This document shows positions 1 to 7,229 of a stretch of 11,854 nucleotides of DNA, piece after piece. The stretch is from an uncultured Burkholderiales bacterium. Lineage in GTDB: Bacteria > Pseudomonadota > Gammaproteobacteria > Burkholderiales > Thiobacillaceae. The stretch spans positions 1 through 11,854 of the forward strand of contig CALAMX010000110.1 of NCBI GenBank assembly GCA_937925755.1. The letters are read 5' to 3'. Positions within the stretch are counted from its first letter, which is position 1. The number at the start of each line of letters is the position of its first letter. The notes under the pieces were generated by a model that had not been told where the DNA came from, did no database searches, and saw only the letters and a list, made by a program, of their open reading frames with translations. Position numbers and translations under genes: made by a program.

Positions 1-280
1 GCTCATCGTCGGTGACGGGATCAACCAGCTCGATGCCTCGGGCGAAGAGGTGGTGCACCATTTGGTCGAGCGACTGCGACAAAGTGGGGTCGAGCTGGTC
101 TTCTCCGGTCTGAAAAAGCAGGTCTTGGATGTGATGCGCAATACCGGTCTGATGGACCTGGTGGGAGAGCACAATATCTTCGCGACCGAGGACCAGGCAT
201 TGGCCGCCATCTACGAGCGTTTGGGAGACGTGGCGGCAGACGATTTGCTGTGTCCGCTACCCACCACGCGCCCTGCCTGA
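1..280 (+). CDS. SulP-family anion transporter, C-terminal STAS domain (5' partial)
   Basis: This reading frame is open at the left window edge (first full codon at position 2) and ends at TGA 278-280, giving the last 92 residues of a longer protein. The visible part begins LIVGDGINQLDASGEE and continues through VFSGLKKQVLDVMRNTGL and NIFATEDQALAAIYERLG. This is the typical STAS domain (SpoIIAA-like fold) at the cytoplasmic C-terminus of SulP/SLC26 permeases. In that family, 10 to 14 membrane segments carry sulfate, bicarbonate or other anions, and the STAS domain regulates or helps assemble the transporter. The membrane part lies outside the window, so the substrate cannot be inferred. A short tail (about 17 residues) follows the domain. 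The gene converges on ftsZ and is not part of the division operon. A stand-alone STAS protein is possible but less likely, because the sequence matches the SulP type closely. Confidence 0.8.
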   Translation, partial: LIVGDGINQLDASGEEVVHHLVERLRQSGVELVFSGLKKQVLDVMRNTGLMDLVGEHNIFATEDQALAAIYERLGDVAADDLLCPLPTTRPA

Positions 281-329
281 GTCAGCGCTACGGCGAAGCG
301 GGGCAATCGGTCCCCATCCGCGATGCATG

Positions 330-364
330 GAGGCGGCTGCCTCGTTCGTGTGCCGTTTTCTTTT
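330..364 (+). terminator. Possible weak terminator after the SulP gene
   Basis: GAGGC (330-334) and GCCTC (339-343) form a 5-bp stem with a 4-nt loop. About 12 nt further on is a run of TTTTCTTTT (356-364). An alternative stem CGGC (334-337) with GCCG (352-355) sits directly against the T run. Either fold is short, so this is only a plausible Rho-independent terminator for the plus-strand gene ending at 280. Confidence 0.3.
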
Positions 365-542
365 GAACCCGGTACACTCGCGGCCGACCTGCTCGTCGTA
401 TCGCCTGTTACCCCGGAATCAATGCTGGGTGGTTAGGAGGCGATAGCCGCGGCCTCTGGCCCGCTCTTGATCCTGTTCGCGATTGGCGTCGCTCTGACAC
501 CGCGGCGTTCAACCAGAGATAGGGATACCCTTGCCTTGCCGT

Positions 543-567
543 GGCGTTGCGGCCCGGCCGCAACGCC
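543..567 (-). terminator. Strong hairpin directly after ftsZ, likely transcription end or 3' stabilising structure
   Basis: GGCGTTGCGG (543-552) and CCGCAACGCC (558-567) are perfect 10-bp inverted repeats around a 5-nt loop, 12 nt downstream of the ftsZ stop. An outer CCGT/ACGG pairing extends the stem past a small TTT bulge. On the ftsZ strand the T residues precede the stem and no U-run follows it, so it is not a canonical intrinsic terminator. It could assist Rho-dependent ending or block 3' exonucleases. Being convergent, it could serve both strands. Confidence 0.45.
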
Positions 568-579
568 AAAACGGTCGCC

Positions 580-1770
580 CTAATCCGCCTGCTTGCGCAG
601 AAAGGCCGGGATGTCCAGGGTGTCGATGCCCTGAGCGGTGGCGGCGTCCAGGGCGGCCGCGCTACGGCGTGGGTTGACGCGGAAGCTGGTGGGGATGTCG
701 TAGTCGGTGACCGTATCGAAGGGCCGGGCAGAGGCGGGCATGCCGTCGGTGCCGGTGGCCGGCAGGCTGTTCTGCACCACGATGGTGGGCTTGACCTGCG
801 GCTTGGCCAAGGGGTTGCCGAGACCGGTGGCGACCATGGTCACGCGGATGGCGTCACCCAGCGATGGATCCAGCGCGGTACCGACGATGACGGTTGCCTC
901 CTCGGCGGTGAAGCTCTTGATGGTCTCCATCACCTCGTAGTACTCGTCGAGGGTCAGGCTGTCGTCGGAAGTGATGTTGACCACCACGCCGCGGGCACCG
1001 CGCAAGTCGACGTTCTCCAGCAGTGGGCTCTTGACCGCGGCCTCGGCCGCCTGACGCGCACGGCCCTCGCCCTGCGCCATGGCCGAGCCCATCATGGCCA
1101 TGCCGACCTCGCTCATCACCGTACGCACGTCGGCGAAGTCGACGTTGATCATGCCGGGATTGCTGATGATCTCGGCAATCCCCGAGACCGCCGAGTGCAG
1201 GACGTCGTTGGCGGCGGCGAAGGCGTCGGTGAGCTTGGTCTTGCCGCCCAACACCTCCCTGAGCTTCTCGTTGGGGATGACGATGAGCGAGTCGACATGT
1301 TCGGACAGCGCCTTGATGCCCTGCTCGGCAGCGCGGGCGCGCTTGGCCTGTTCGAAGGCGAAGGGCTTGGTCACCACCGCCACGGCGAGGATACCGAGGT
1401 CCTTGGCCACCTCGGCCACCACTGGCGCGGCGCCGGTGCCGGTGCCGCCGCCCATGCCGGCGGCGATGAACAGCATGTCGGCGCCGTCGATCAGCTCAGC
1501 GATGCGCTCGCGGTCCTCCAGCGCTGCCTCGCGGCCGATCTCCGGCTTGCCGCCGGCGCCCAGCCCTTTGGTGGCGCTGTTGCCGATCTGCAGCTGCACC
1601 GGCGCCCGGTTGCGGCGCAGGGCCTGGGCGTCGGTGTTGATGGCGATGAACTCGACCCCAGTCATGCCCTTTTCGATCATGTGATCCACGGCGTTGCCAC
1701 CGCAGCCACCCACGCCGATGACCTTGATGACGGCATCCTGGGTTTGTACGTCTTCCAATTCGAACAACAT
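580..1770 (-). CDS. ftsZ: Cell division protein FtsZ (tubulin-like GTPase)
   Basis: FtsZ polymerises with GTP into the cytoplasmic Z-ring that scaffolds the divisome. The 396-residue product has the expected features. The N-terminal glycine loop IGVGGCGGNAV lies at about 18-28, and the tubulin signature GGGTGTG at 107-113. The T7 synergy loop NVDFADV at about 209-215 supplies the catalytic aspartates (D211, D214). A variable linker follows from about 317, and the conserved C-terminal peptide LDIPAFLRKQAD at 385-396 binds FtsA and other tethers. The start is ATG at 1770, because GAGGAGGT (1783-1776) is an excellent ribosome binding site 5 nt away. An in-frame GTG at 1788 would sit upstream of that site and is rejected. 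The gene is the last of the cluster, 85 nt after ftsA. The spacer and strong ribosome binding site fit separate, high-level translation of FtsZ. The usual downstream neighbour lpxC is missing. Confidence 0.98.
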   Translation of the reverse strand: MLFELEDVQTQDAVIKVIGVGGCGGNAVDHMIEKGMTGVEFIAINTDAQALRRNRAPVQLQIGNSATKGLGAGGKPEIGREAALEDRERIAELIDGADMLFIAAGMGGGTGTGAAPVVAEVAKDLGILAVAVVTKPFAFEQAKRARAAEQGIKALSEHVDSLIVIPNEKLREVLGGKTKLTDAFAAANDVLHSAVSGIAEIISNPGMINVDFADVRTVMSEVGMAMMGSAMAQGEGRARQAAEAAVKSPLLENVDLRGARGVVVNITSDDSLTLDEYYEVMETIKSFTAEEATVIVGTALDPSLGDAIRVTMVATGLGNPLAKPQVKPTIVVQNSLPATGTDGMPASARPFDTVTDYDIPTSFRVNPRRSAAALDAATAQGIDTLDIPAFLRKQAD

Positions 1771-1775
1771 GTCAC

Positions 1776-1783
1776 ACCTCCTC
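1776..1783 (-). promoter_or_regulatory. Ribosome binding site that fixes the ftsZ start
   Basis: On the minus strand GAGGAGGT lies 5 nt before ATG 1770. It is the best Shine-Dalgarno match among those checked here and overlaps the space after the alternative GTG at 1788, so it supports the shorter protein. Confidence 0.85.
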
Positions 1784-1815
1784 GTCACGCATGCTAAGTG
1801 AATGAAAAACCTCGG

Positions 1816-1855
1816 CTAGCCACCTCGAGCCCTTGCCCACCGGCCCCTAGCCACC
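1816..1855 (-). repeat. 9-bp direct repeat in the ftsA-ftsZ spacer
   Basis: CTAGCCACC occurs at 1816-1824 and again at 1847-1855 (GGTGGCTAG when read on the ftsZ strand). The copies start 31 bp apart, close to three helical turns, so both would face the same side of the DNA. The first copy sits within a CTCGGCTAGCC context containing the palindrome GGCTAGCC. Their function is unknown; they could be protein binding sites, or chance in a 40-bp stretch. Confidence 0.4.
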
Positions 1856-3082
1856 TTAGAAATTCTGTTGAAACCATGCCTTCATCCTTTCGAACACCTG
1901 TTTGAATCCGGCCCCCTGCAGGCGGGTGGCCTGGTCGAGTGCGTGCTTCTCCAGGCCGGCGAGCAGCAGGCCCACGCTGGTCGCGTAGCGCGGGCTGCGC
2001 ACCCGTTCGGACAATCCACCGACGTATTCCGGCACACCTAGGCGCACCGGCATGTGGAACACCTCCTCCGCCAGCTCCACCATGCCCTTCATGCTGCTGG
2101 AGCCGCCGGTCAGGACCAGCCCCGAGGAGATCTGCTCCTCGAAACCGCTGCGCCGCAGCTCAGCCTGGATCAGGCTGTAGAGTTCCTCCACGCGCGGCTC
2201 GATGACCTCCGAGAGGGTCTGGATGGAGAGCATGCGCGGCCCGCGCTCGCCGATGCCCGGCACTTCGATCATGTCGCGCGGGGCGATCTGTCGCAGCGCT
2301 ACGCCGTGTTGGATCTTCAAGTCCTCGGCCTCGCGCGTGGGCGTGCGCAGGGTCATGGCGATGTCGTTGGTGATCTGGTCACCGGCGATGGGAATCACGG
2401 CGGTGTGCTGGATGGCGCCACGGGTGAAGACGGCGATGTCGGTGGTGCCGCCGCCGATGTCCACCAGGCACACGCCGAGATCCTTTTCGTCCTCGTTGAG
2501 GACGGCGAGCGAGGAGGCGAGCGGCTGAAGGATCAGGTCCTTGACTTCCAGCCCGCAGCGTCGCACGCATTTGACGATGTTCTGTGCCGCCGACACCGCG
2601 CCGGTGACGATGTGCACCTTCACCTCCAGGCGCACGCCGCTCATCCCCTGCGGCTCGCGCACGCCCTCCTGGCCGTCGATGATGAATTCCTGCGGCAGTA
2701 CGTGCAGGATCTGCTGGTCGGTGGAGATGTTCACCGCGCGCGCGGTCTCGATCACCCGCTCGATGTCGGCGTGGGTGACCTCACGGTCACGGATCGGAAC
2801 CATGCCGTGGGAATTGAGCGAGCGCACGTGACTGCCACTGATCCCGGCATAGACCTGGGAGATCTTGCAGTTGGCCATGAGCTCAGCCTCTTCCAGCGAG
2901 CGTTGGATGGCGGCCACGGTGGTCTCGATGTTGACCACCACGCCCTTTTTCAGCCCGCGCGAGGGCGCCGAGCCCATGCCCAGGATGTTGATGCTGCCTT
3001 CGGGGGTGACCTCGGCCACCAGCGTGACGATCTTGGAAGTGCCGATGTCGAGGCCGACAATGAGGTCTTTGTTGTCGCGCAT
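1856..3082 (-). CDS. ftsA: Cell division protein FtsA (actin-like membrane tether for FtsZ)
   Basis: FtsA is an actin-fold ATPase on the inner face of the membrane. It anchors FtsZ filaments and recruits later divisome proteins. The 408-residue product shows phosphate-1 loop GLDIGTSKIV (10-19), phosphate-2 motif DIGGGTTDIAVF (208-219) and adenosine motif LVLTGGSSSMKG (322-333). The 1C subdomain characteristic of FtsA falls between the first and second halves, at about 85-165. The last 17 residues (from about 392) form an amphipathic helix rich in F, W, K and R, which is the membrane-targeting sequence. The ATG at 3082 follows the ftsQ TGA after a single base, with no clear Shine-Dalgarno site, so translation is probably coupled to ftsQ. 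Length and motifs are normal. Confidence 0.97.
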   Translation of the reverse strand: MRDNKDLIVGLDIGTSKIVTLVAEVTPEGSINILGMGSAPSRGLKKGVVVNIETTVAAIQRSLEEAELMANCKISQVYAGISGSHVRSLNSHGMVPIRDREVTHADIERVIETARAVNISTDQQILHVLPQEFIIDGQEGVREPQGMSGVRLEVKVHIVTGAVSAAQNIVKCVRRCGLEVKDLILQPLASSLAVLNEDEKDLGVCLVDIGGGTTDIAVFTRGAIQHTAVIPIAGDQITNDIAMTLRTPTREAEDLKIQHGVALRQIAPRDMIEVPGIGERGPRMLSIQTLSEVIEPRVEELYSLIQAELRRSGFEEQISSGLVLTGGSSSMKGMVELAEEVFHMPVRLGVPEYVGGLSERVRSPRYATSVGLLLAGLEKHALDQATRLQGAGFKQVFERMKAWFQQNF

Positions 3083-3083
3083 G

Positions 3084-3911
3084 TCAGATCAAAGTGGTAT
3101 GCCGCTGTGATGGTGTGTCGGTCGCCGCCGTACGCGCCACTCGTGGGCCCCTGTCACCCGTCCTGGCCGCCTCGGACGGGGTCTTCGCCTTCTTGTCTGC
3201 GGTCTTCTGTACCTTGGCGGCGAAGCCGTTCGGGTAGCGCAGGTCGATCTGCGTCAGCGGCCCAACGCGCTCGACGGCCGCGGGGTAGTAGGCGACGAAG
3301 CGCTGGACTCGTTCGGTGAGCCGCTCGCGGCCGAGCTCCAAGCTCACGCGCGGGCGCGCCGGCTCAGCTAGACCGTCTTCCAGCGTGAGCCGCCAGGCAC
3401 CGCGCGGGCTGAACTGCAGGGCCTCGATGCGCCAGCCGGCCGGATCGAGCAGTGCCTGGAACTCCTTTAGCCGGCGCGCCACCTCGCGCTCGCTGCCCTC
3501 GGGGGCATAGACGCGCGGCAGCCCGGGCCAGGGGCGCACCGGAAAACGCTCGCCCTGGACGTTTAGCATCTGCTGGCCATTCCAGGCCGCCGCCGGTACG
3601 TGTTCCTCGACCTCTACGACCAGGCGGTTGGGCCAGATGCGCCGCACCGTCGCCTGGCGCACCCAGGGCAGCCCTTCGAAAGCGATGCGGGCGGCATCCA
3701 AATCCAGGGTGAAAAAGCCGCCTTTGAGGCTGCGAACCACTTGGCCGACGGCCTGCCGTGTCTCGGCCTGGCCAGCGCCGAGCACGGTGACCTCGCGCAG
3801 CGGGAAGAGCTGCTCGGTCAACGACCGTGTGGCGAGCACACCGGCGAACACACCGGTGGCGAACAGCAGCCAGGCGCTCAGTCGGTTGAGGCGGCGCGGG
3901 TCATTCCACAT
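3084..3911 (-). CDS. ftsQ: Cell division protein FtsQ
   Basis: FtsQ is a bitopic inner-membrane protein that links cytoplasmic Z-ring components to periplasmic septal synthesis through FtsB and FtsL. The 275-residue product has a short basic cytoplasmic N-terminus (MWNDPRRLNR) and one membrane segment at about 11-29. A POTRA domain starts near LREVTVLG (38) and runs to about 107, and the beta domain ends near IDLRYPNGFAAKV (about 233). About 40 residues rich in K, R, T, A and S follow the beta domain and look disordered. ATG 3911 overlaps the end of ddl by 11 nt. The Shine-Dalgarno match is poor, consistent with coupling to ddl. The core family assignment is secure from motifs and position; the tail is discussed separately. 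Confidence 0.95.
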   Translation of the reverse strand: MWNDPRRLNRLSAWLLFATGVFAGVLATRSLTEQLFPLREVTVLGAGQAETRQAVGQVVRSLKGGFFTLDLDAARIAFEGLPWVRQATVRRIWPNRLVVEVEEHVPAAAWNGQQMLNVQGERFPVRPWPGLPRVYAPEGSEREVARRLKEFQALLDPAGWRIEALQFSPRGAWRLTLEDGLAEPARPRVSLELGRERLTERVQRFVAYYPAAVERVGPLTQIDLRYPNGFAAKVQKTADKKAKTPSEAARTGDRGPRVARTAATDTPSQRHTTLI

Positions 3912-4869
3912 GGTCGGCCAATGAGGAGTCGTCCAGGCGTGCCTGGGTGAGGATGCGCAGGCACAGCTCGTCGAAGGCGATACCCGCCGCGCGCGCCGCC
4001 ATCGGCACCAGGCTGTGGTCGGTCATGCCGGGGGCGGTGTTGATCTCCAACAAATGGGGCTCGCCCGCCTCGTCGAGCAGAACGTCGACGCGCGCCCAGC
4101 CGCGGCAGCCCAGCACCCGGTAGGCCTCGCACGCCAACGCCTGCATGCGTGCCTCCTGCGCCGCTTCCAGGCCCGCGGGGAGAAGATAGCGGGTGTCAGC
4201 GCGGAAGTACTTGGCTTCGTAGTCATAGAACTCGGTGGCGGGCACGATGCGGATCACGGGTAGCGCCCTGAGCGCTGCGCCCTCGCCGAGGATGGCCACC
4301 GTGTACTCGCCGCCGCCTAAGAAACGCTCGGCCAGGACCAGGCTGTCGTGCCGAGCGGCAGCCGCGTAAGCGCTGCGCAGCTCGCCGGGGTGCTTGACCT
4401 TGCTCACCCCGACGCTGGAGCCCTCGCGAGACGGCTTGACGAACAATGGCAGCCCCAGCGCCTGCTCGACTGCAGCGAAGTCGCTGTCCTTGCGCAGCAA
4501 CCGGAAGTCGGGTATCGGCAACCCAGCCGCTTGCCAGATCAGCTTGCTGCGCCACTTGTCCATCCCCAGGGCGGAGGCGAGAACGCCGCTGCCGGTGTAG
4601 GGGATACCCAGCAATTCCAGCGCCCCCTGCAGGCTGCCGTCCTCGCCGCCGCGGCCGTGCAGGATGACGAAGACACGGTCGAAGCCGGCCTGCGCCAAGG
4701 CGGCAAGCCCCTGCTCGGCGGGGTCGAAGGCGTGGACATCCACGCCCAGGCGCTTGAGTGCCGCCAGCACGGCCGCCCCGCTCTTGAGCGAGATCTCGCG
4801 CTCGGCGGAGCGTCCACCCATCAGCACGCCCACCTTACCCAAAGCCTTGACATCGATTTCGGTTTGCAT
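3901..4869 (-). CDS. ddl: D-alanine--D-alanine ligase (DdlB type)
   Basis: This cytoplasmic ATP-grasp enzyme joins two D-alanines with ATP to give the dipeptide that MurF adds to the peptidoglycan precursor. The 322 residues include GGRSAEREISLKSG (18-31), HGRGGEDGSLQGALELLGIPYTGSG (71-95), the ATP-grasp segment VKPSREGSSVGVSK (144-157), the omega-loop YDYEAKY (215-221) and LEINTAPGMTDHSLVPMAA (274-292). E23, S151 and Y221 line up by eye with E15, S150 and Y216 of E. coli DdlB. The tyrosine at the last site is the D-Ala type rather than the Phe of D-lactate ligases. ATG 4869 follows AGAGGG at 5 nt spacing and lies 9 nt after the murB stop. The 3' end overlaps ftsQ by 11 nt. Confidence 0.97.
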   Translation of the reverse strand: MQTEIDVKALGKVGVLMGGRSAEREISLKSGAAVLAALKRLGVDVHAFDPAEQGLAALAQAGFDRVFVILHGRGGEDGSLQGALELLGIPYTGSGVLASALGMDKWRSKLIWQAAGLPIPDFRLLRKDSDFAAVEQALGLPLFVKPSREGSSVGVSKVKHPGELRSAYAAAARHDSLVLAERFLGGGEYTVAILGEGAALRALPVIRIVPATEFYDYEAKYFRADTRYLLPAGLEAAQEARMQALACEAYRVLGCRGWARVDVLLDEAGEPHLLEINTAPGMTDHSLVPMAARAAGIAFDELCLRILTQARLDDSSLADHVE

Positions 4870-4878
4870 GGCGACCCT

Positions 4879-5835
4879 CTAGCTTCGCTCGCCCACGATT
4901 CTCACCTCGCGCAGCAGCTTGACCCCCGTCTTCGCCTCGACCGTAGTCTCCACCTGCTCGATCAAGGCCTCGATGTCGCGGGGACGCGCCCCGCCCAGGT
5001 TGACGATGAAATTTGCGTGTTTCTCCGAGACCTGGGCCCCGCCGATCTTGCGCCCCTTGAGCCCGCAGGCCTCGATCAGTCGGGCGGCATGGTCGCCAGG
5101 CGGGTTGCGGAAGACCGAGCCGGCATTGGGCAGATCGAGCGGCTGGCTGGCCACGCGGCGCGCCAGCAGGCGTTTGATCTCCTCGCGCGCGGCAGCGCCA
5201 TCGCCGCGTGCGAGGAGGAGCCAAGCAGCGACAAACCATTCCTCCCGCTGGGTTTCGGGCAGGACCTGACGGTACCCGACCCGGAAATCGCGCGGGTGCC
5301 GAGTGGCGAGCCGGCCCTGTCGGTCGATGGTGAGGACCTGGGCCACGCAATCCCAGGTCTCGCGTCCATAGCAGCCGGCATTCATGGCCAGCGCCCCGCC
5401 GATCGTGCCGGGGATGCCGGCGAGGAATTCGGCCCCGACGAGATCGTGCCGGGCAGCGAAACGGGCTACCTTGGGACTGGGCACCCCGGCCTCGGCATAG
5501 ATCACGCCGATGCGGCTCGCGTCCTGACTCGCCCAGGCCATGCCCTGGCGACGACTCTCCAGGCGCAGGGCGGAGAGGGCCTTGTGCGTGAGGATGATGG
5601 TGCCGCGGAAGCCACCGTCGCGGATGAGCAGATTGCTGCCCAGGCCGACGAATAGGACGGGCTCGGCCGGGTCTAGGGTGCGCAGGAAGATGGCCAGGTC
5701 GTCGAGATCGGCCGGCGTGTAGACTCGGTCGGCCAGGCCGCTGGCGCGCCAGGAGACGTGGCGCGACATGTCCACGTGAAAGGCCAACTCACCGCGCAGG
5801 CCGGGGATGGCGTGCTCGATCCCTGCCTGTGTCAT
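4879..5835 (-). CDS. murB: UDP-N-acetylenolpyruvoylglucosamine reductase MurB
   Basis: MurB is an FAD enzyme that uses NADPH to reduce UDP-GlcNAc-enolpyruvate to UDP-MurNAc, the second committed cytoplasmic step. The 318-residue product has the FAD-binding PCMH-type region with VGLGSNLLIRDGGF (63-76), AGIPGTIGGALAMNAGCYG (139-157), FRVGYR (184-189) and GSVFRNP (239-245). Further on are GLKGRKIGGAQVSEKHANFIVN (258-279) and LLREVRIVG (307-315). R189, S240 and E310 are the expected catalytic Arg, Ser and Glu. The compact GSVFRNPPGDHA...LIE form resembles type II MurB rather than the longer E. coli type I. The start ATG overlaps the murC stop as ATGA and is preceded by GGGAGAGG, so it is coupled to murC. 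E. coli has murB elsewhere; its presence here is typical of many beta- and some gammaproteobacteria. Confidence 0.97.
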   Translation of the reverse strand: MTQAGIEHAIPGLRGELAFHVDMSRHVSWRASGLADRVYTPADLDDLAIFLRTLDPAEPVLFVGLGSNLLIRDGGFRGTIILTHKALSALRLESRRQGMAWASQDASRIGVIYAEAGVPSPKVARFAARHDLVGAEFLAGIPGTIGGALAMNAGCYGRETWDCVAQVLTIDRQGRLATRHPRDFRVGYRQVLPETQREEWFVAAWLLLARGDGAAAREEIKRLLARRVASQPLDLPNAGSVFRNPPGDHAARLIEACGLKGRKIGGAQVSEKHANFIVNLGGARPRDIEALIEQVETTVEAKTGVKLLREVRIVGERS

Positions 5836-7229
5836 GTCCTCTCCCCCATGGCCGCGAGCTGGGCAGGCACCTGGCCGATGGAACCGGCGCCCATGGTCAG
5901 CACCACGTCACCGTCCTGGACGATATTCACGACGGCCTGCGGCAGGTCTTCGACCTCGGCGACGAAGACCGGCTCCACCCGGCCGGCCACGCGCACCGCG
6001 CGCGCCAGGCTGCGGCCGTCGGCGGCGACGATCGGGGCCTCGCCTGCGGCGTAGACCTCGGTGAGCAATAGCGCATCGGCCTGCGACAGCACGCGCACGA
6101 AATCCTCGAACAGGTCGCGCGTGCGGGTGTAGCGGTGCGGCTGGAACACGAGGACGAGACGCCGGCCGGGGAAGGCGCCGCGGGCGGCGGCCAGGGTGGC
6201 GGCCATCTCGGCCGGGTGATGGCCATAATCGTCCACCAGAGAGAAACGGCGGCCGTCCGGGAGCTGCACCTCGCCGTAGCGCTGGAAGCGCCGGCCCACG
6301 CCACTGAAGCCGGCCAGGGCTCGCTGTACTGCCGCATCCGGCAGCTGCAGCTCCCAGGCCACGGCGATGGCGGCCAGGGCATTCAACACGTTGTGACGGC
6401 CGGGCAGGCTCAAACGCACGTCGATGGGTGAGCGCTCGCCGTTGCGCAGGGCGGTAAAGGCCATCCCGCCGCCCTCCTCGCGCACGTCCACCGCCTGGAT
6501 GGCACAGTCCTCGCTCATGCCGTAGGTCATCACCGGCCGGTCCACGCGCGGCAGGATCGCCCGCACATTGGGGTCGTCGGCGCACAGCACGGCCATGCCC
6601 CAGAACGGCAAGCGGTGCAGGAACTCGACGAAGGCCGTCTTCAGCCGCTCGAAGTCGTGCCCATAGGTCTGCATGTGGTCCTGGTCGATGTTGGTGACCA
6701 CGCTGATGACCGGATTCAGGTGCAAGAAGGATGCGTCGGACTCGTCCGCCTCCGCCACCAGGTATTCGCCCTTCCCCAGTCGCGCATTGGCCTCCGCAGC
6801 GAGCAGCTTGCCGCCAATGACGAAGGTCGGATCGCAGCCCGCCTCCGACAGCACGCTGGCGATGAGGCTCGTGGTGGTGGTCTTGCCGTGCGTGCCCGCG
6901 ACCGCAATGCCTTGCTTGAAGCGCATCAGCTCGGCCAGCATCATGGCGCGCGCCACCACGGGGATGCGCCGCTGCCGCGCCGTCAGCACCTCCGGGTTGT
7001 CTGGCTGCACCGCCGTGGAGACCACCAGCACATCGGCATCCTGCACGTGCGCCGCCGCATGCCCTCGGTGGATGCGGGCGCCCAAGGCCGCCAGACGCCG
7101 AGTCGCGGCATTGTCGGCGAGGTCGCTGCCGGAGACGGTATAGCCCAGGTTGAGCAACACCTCGGCAATGCCGCTCATGCCGGAGCCGCCGATGCCAACG
7201 AAATGGATATGACGGACCTTGTGTTTCAT
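5832..7229 (-). CDS. murC: UDP-N-acetylmuramate--L-alanine ligase MurC
   Basis: MurC adds L-alanine to UDP-MurNAc with ATP in the cytoplasm. The 465 residues contain the N-terminal Rossmann UDP-binding loop HFVGIGGSGMSG (9-20) and the ATP P-loop AGTHGKTTTTS (111-121). The central Mur ligase domain has EADESDASFLHLNP (160-173) and TNIDQDHM (179-186), and the C-terminal domain has LVDDYGHHPAE (331-341). ATG 7229 is supported by GAGG at 6 nt spacing and by the conserved MKHKVRHIHFVG start. The spacing is unusual: a 145-nt spacer separates it from murG, and within that spacer a diverged copy of these first codons begins at the murG stop. The present start is preceded by the stop of that small ORF in an ATGA overlap. 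The 3' end overlaps murB by 4 nt. Confidence 0.97.
   Translation of the reverse strand: MKHKVRHIHFVGIGGSGMSGIAEVLLNLGYTVSGSDLADNAATRRLAALGARIHRGHAAAHVQDADVLVVSTAVQPDNPEVLTARQRRIPVVARAMMLAELMRFKQGIAVAGTHGKTTTTSLIASVLSEAGCDPTFVIGGKLLAAEANARLGKGEYLVAEADESDASFLHLNPVISVVTNIDQDHMQTYGHDFERLKTAFVEFLHRLPFWGMAVLCADDPNVRAILPRVDRPVMTYGMSEDCAIQAVDVREEGGGMAFTALRNGERSPIDVRLSLPGRHNVLNALAAIAVAWELQLPDAAVQRALAGFSGVGRRFQRYGEVQLPDGRRFSLVDDYGHHPAEMAATLAAARGAFPGRRLVLVFQPHRYTRTRDLFEDFVRVLSQADALLLTEVYAAGEAPIVAADGRSLARAVRVAGRVEPVFVAEVEDLPQAVVNIVQDGDVVLTMGAGSIGQVPAQLAAMGERT

Larger units (their letters stand above)
281..579. other. Convergent intergenic region between the SulP gene and ftsZ
   Basis: These 299 bp separate two converging genes. 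I see no credible coding frame and no tRNA or rRNA signature. The region holds a small hairpin followed by a T-rich run (330-364), a larger imperfect fold (379-451), a long-range pairing of CTCTGG 454-459 with CCAGAG 513-518, and a strong hairpin next to the ftsZ stop (543-567). It probably acts mainly as a transcription end zone for both strands. A small RNA cannot be excluded. Confidence 0.6.

Noticed and set aside
350..378. Plus-strand sigma70-like promoter around TACACT 373-378
   Set aside because: The -10-like box is good (GGTACACT), but the hexamer at the right distance (near 350-355) is not a -35 box. TTGAAC at 364-369 is too close.
1771..1788. GTG 1788 as the ftsZ start
   Set aside because: It lies upstream of the strong GAGGAGGT site, which is placed for ATG 1770. 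The six extra residues would include that site.
541..1797. Long plus-strand open frame (418 codons) opposite ftsZ
   Set aside because: It is the antisense shadow of ftsZ in GC-rich DNA. The product is a low-complexity G/A/H/D/V-rich string with no family resemblance.
2054..3319. Long plus-strand open frame (421 codons) opposite ftsA and ftsQ
   Set aside because: It is antisense to two secure genes and spans their junction, with His/Asp/Gly-rich composition typical of shadow frames.
4348..5655. Long plus-strand open frame (435 codons) opposite ddl and murB
   Set aside because: It is antisense to two well-identified enzymes, crosses their boundary and has no recognisable domain.
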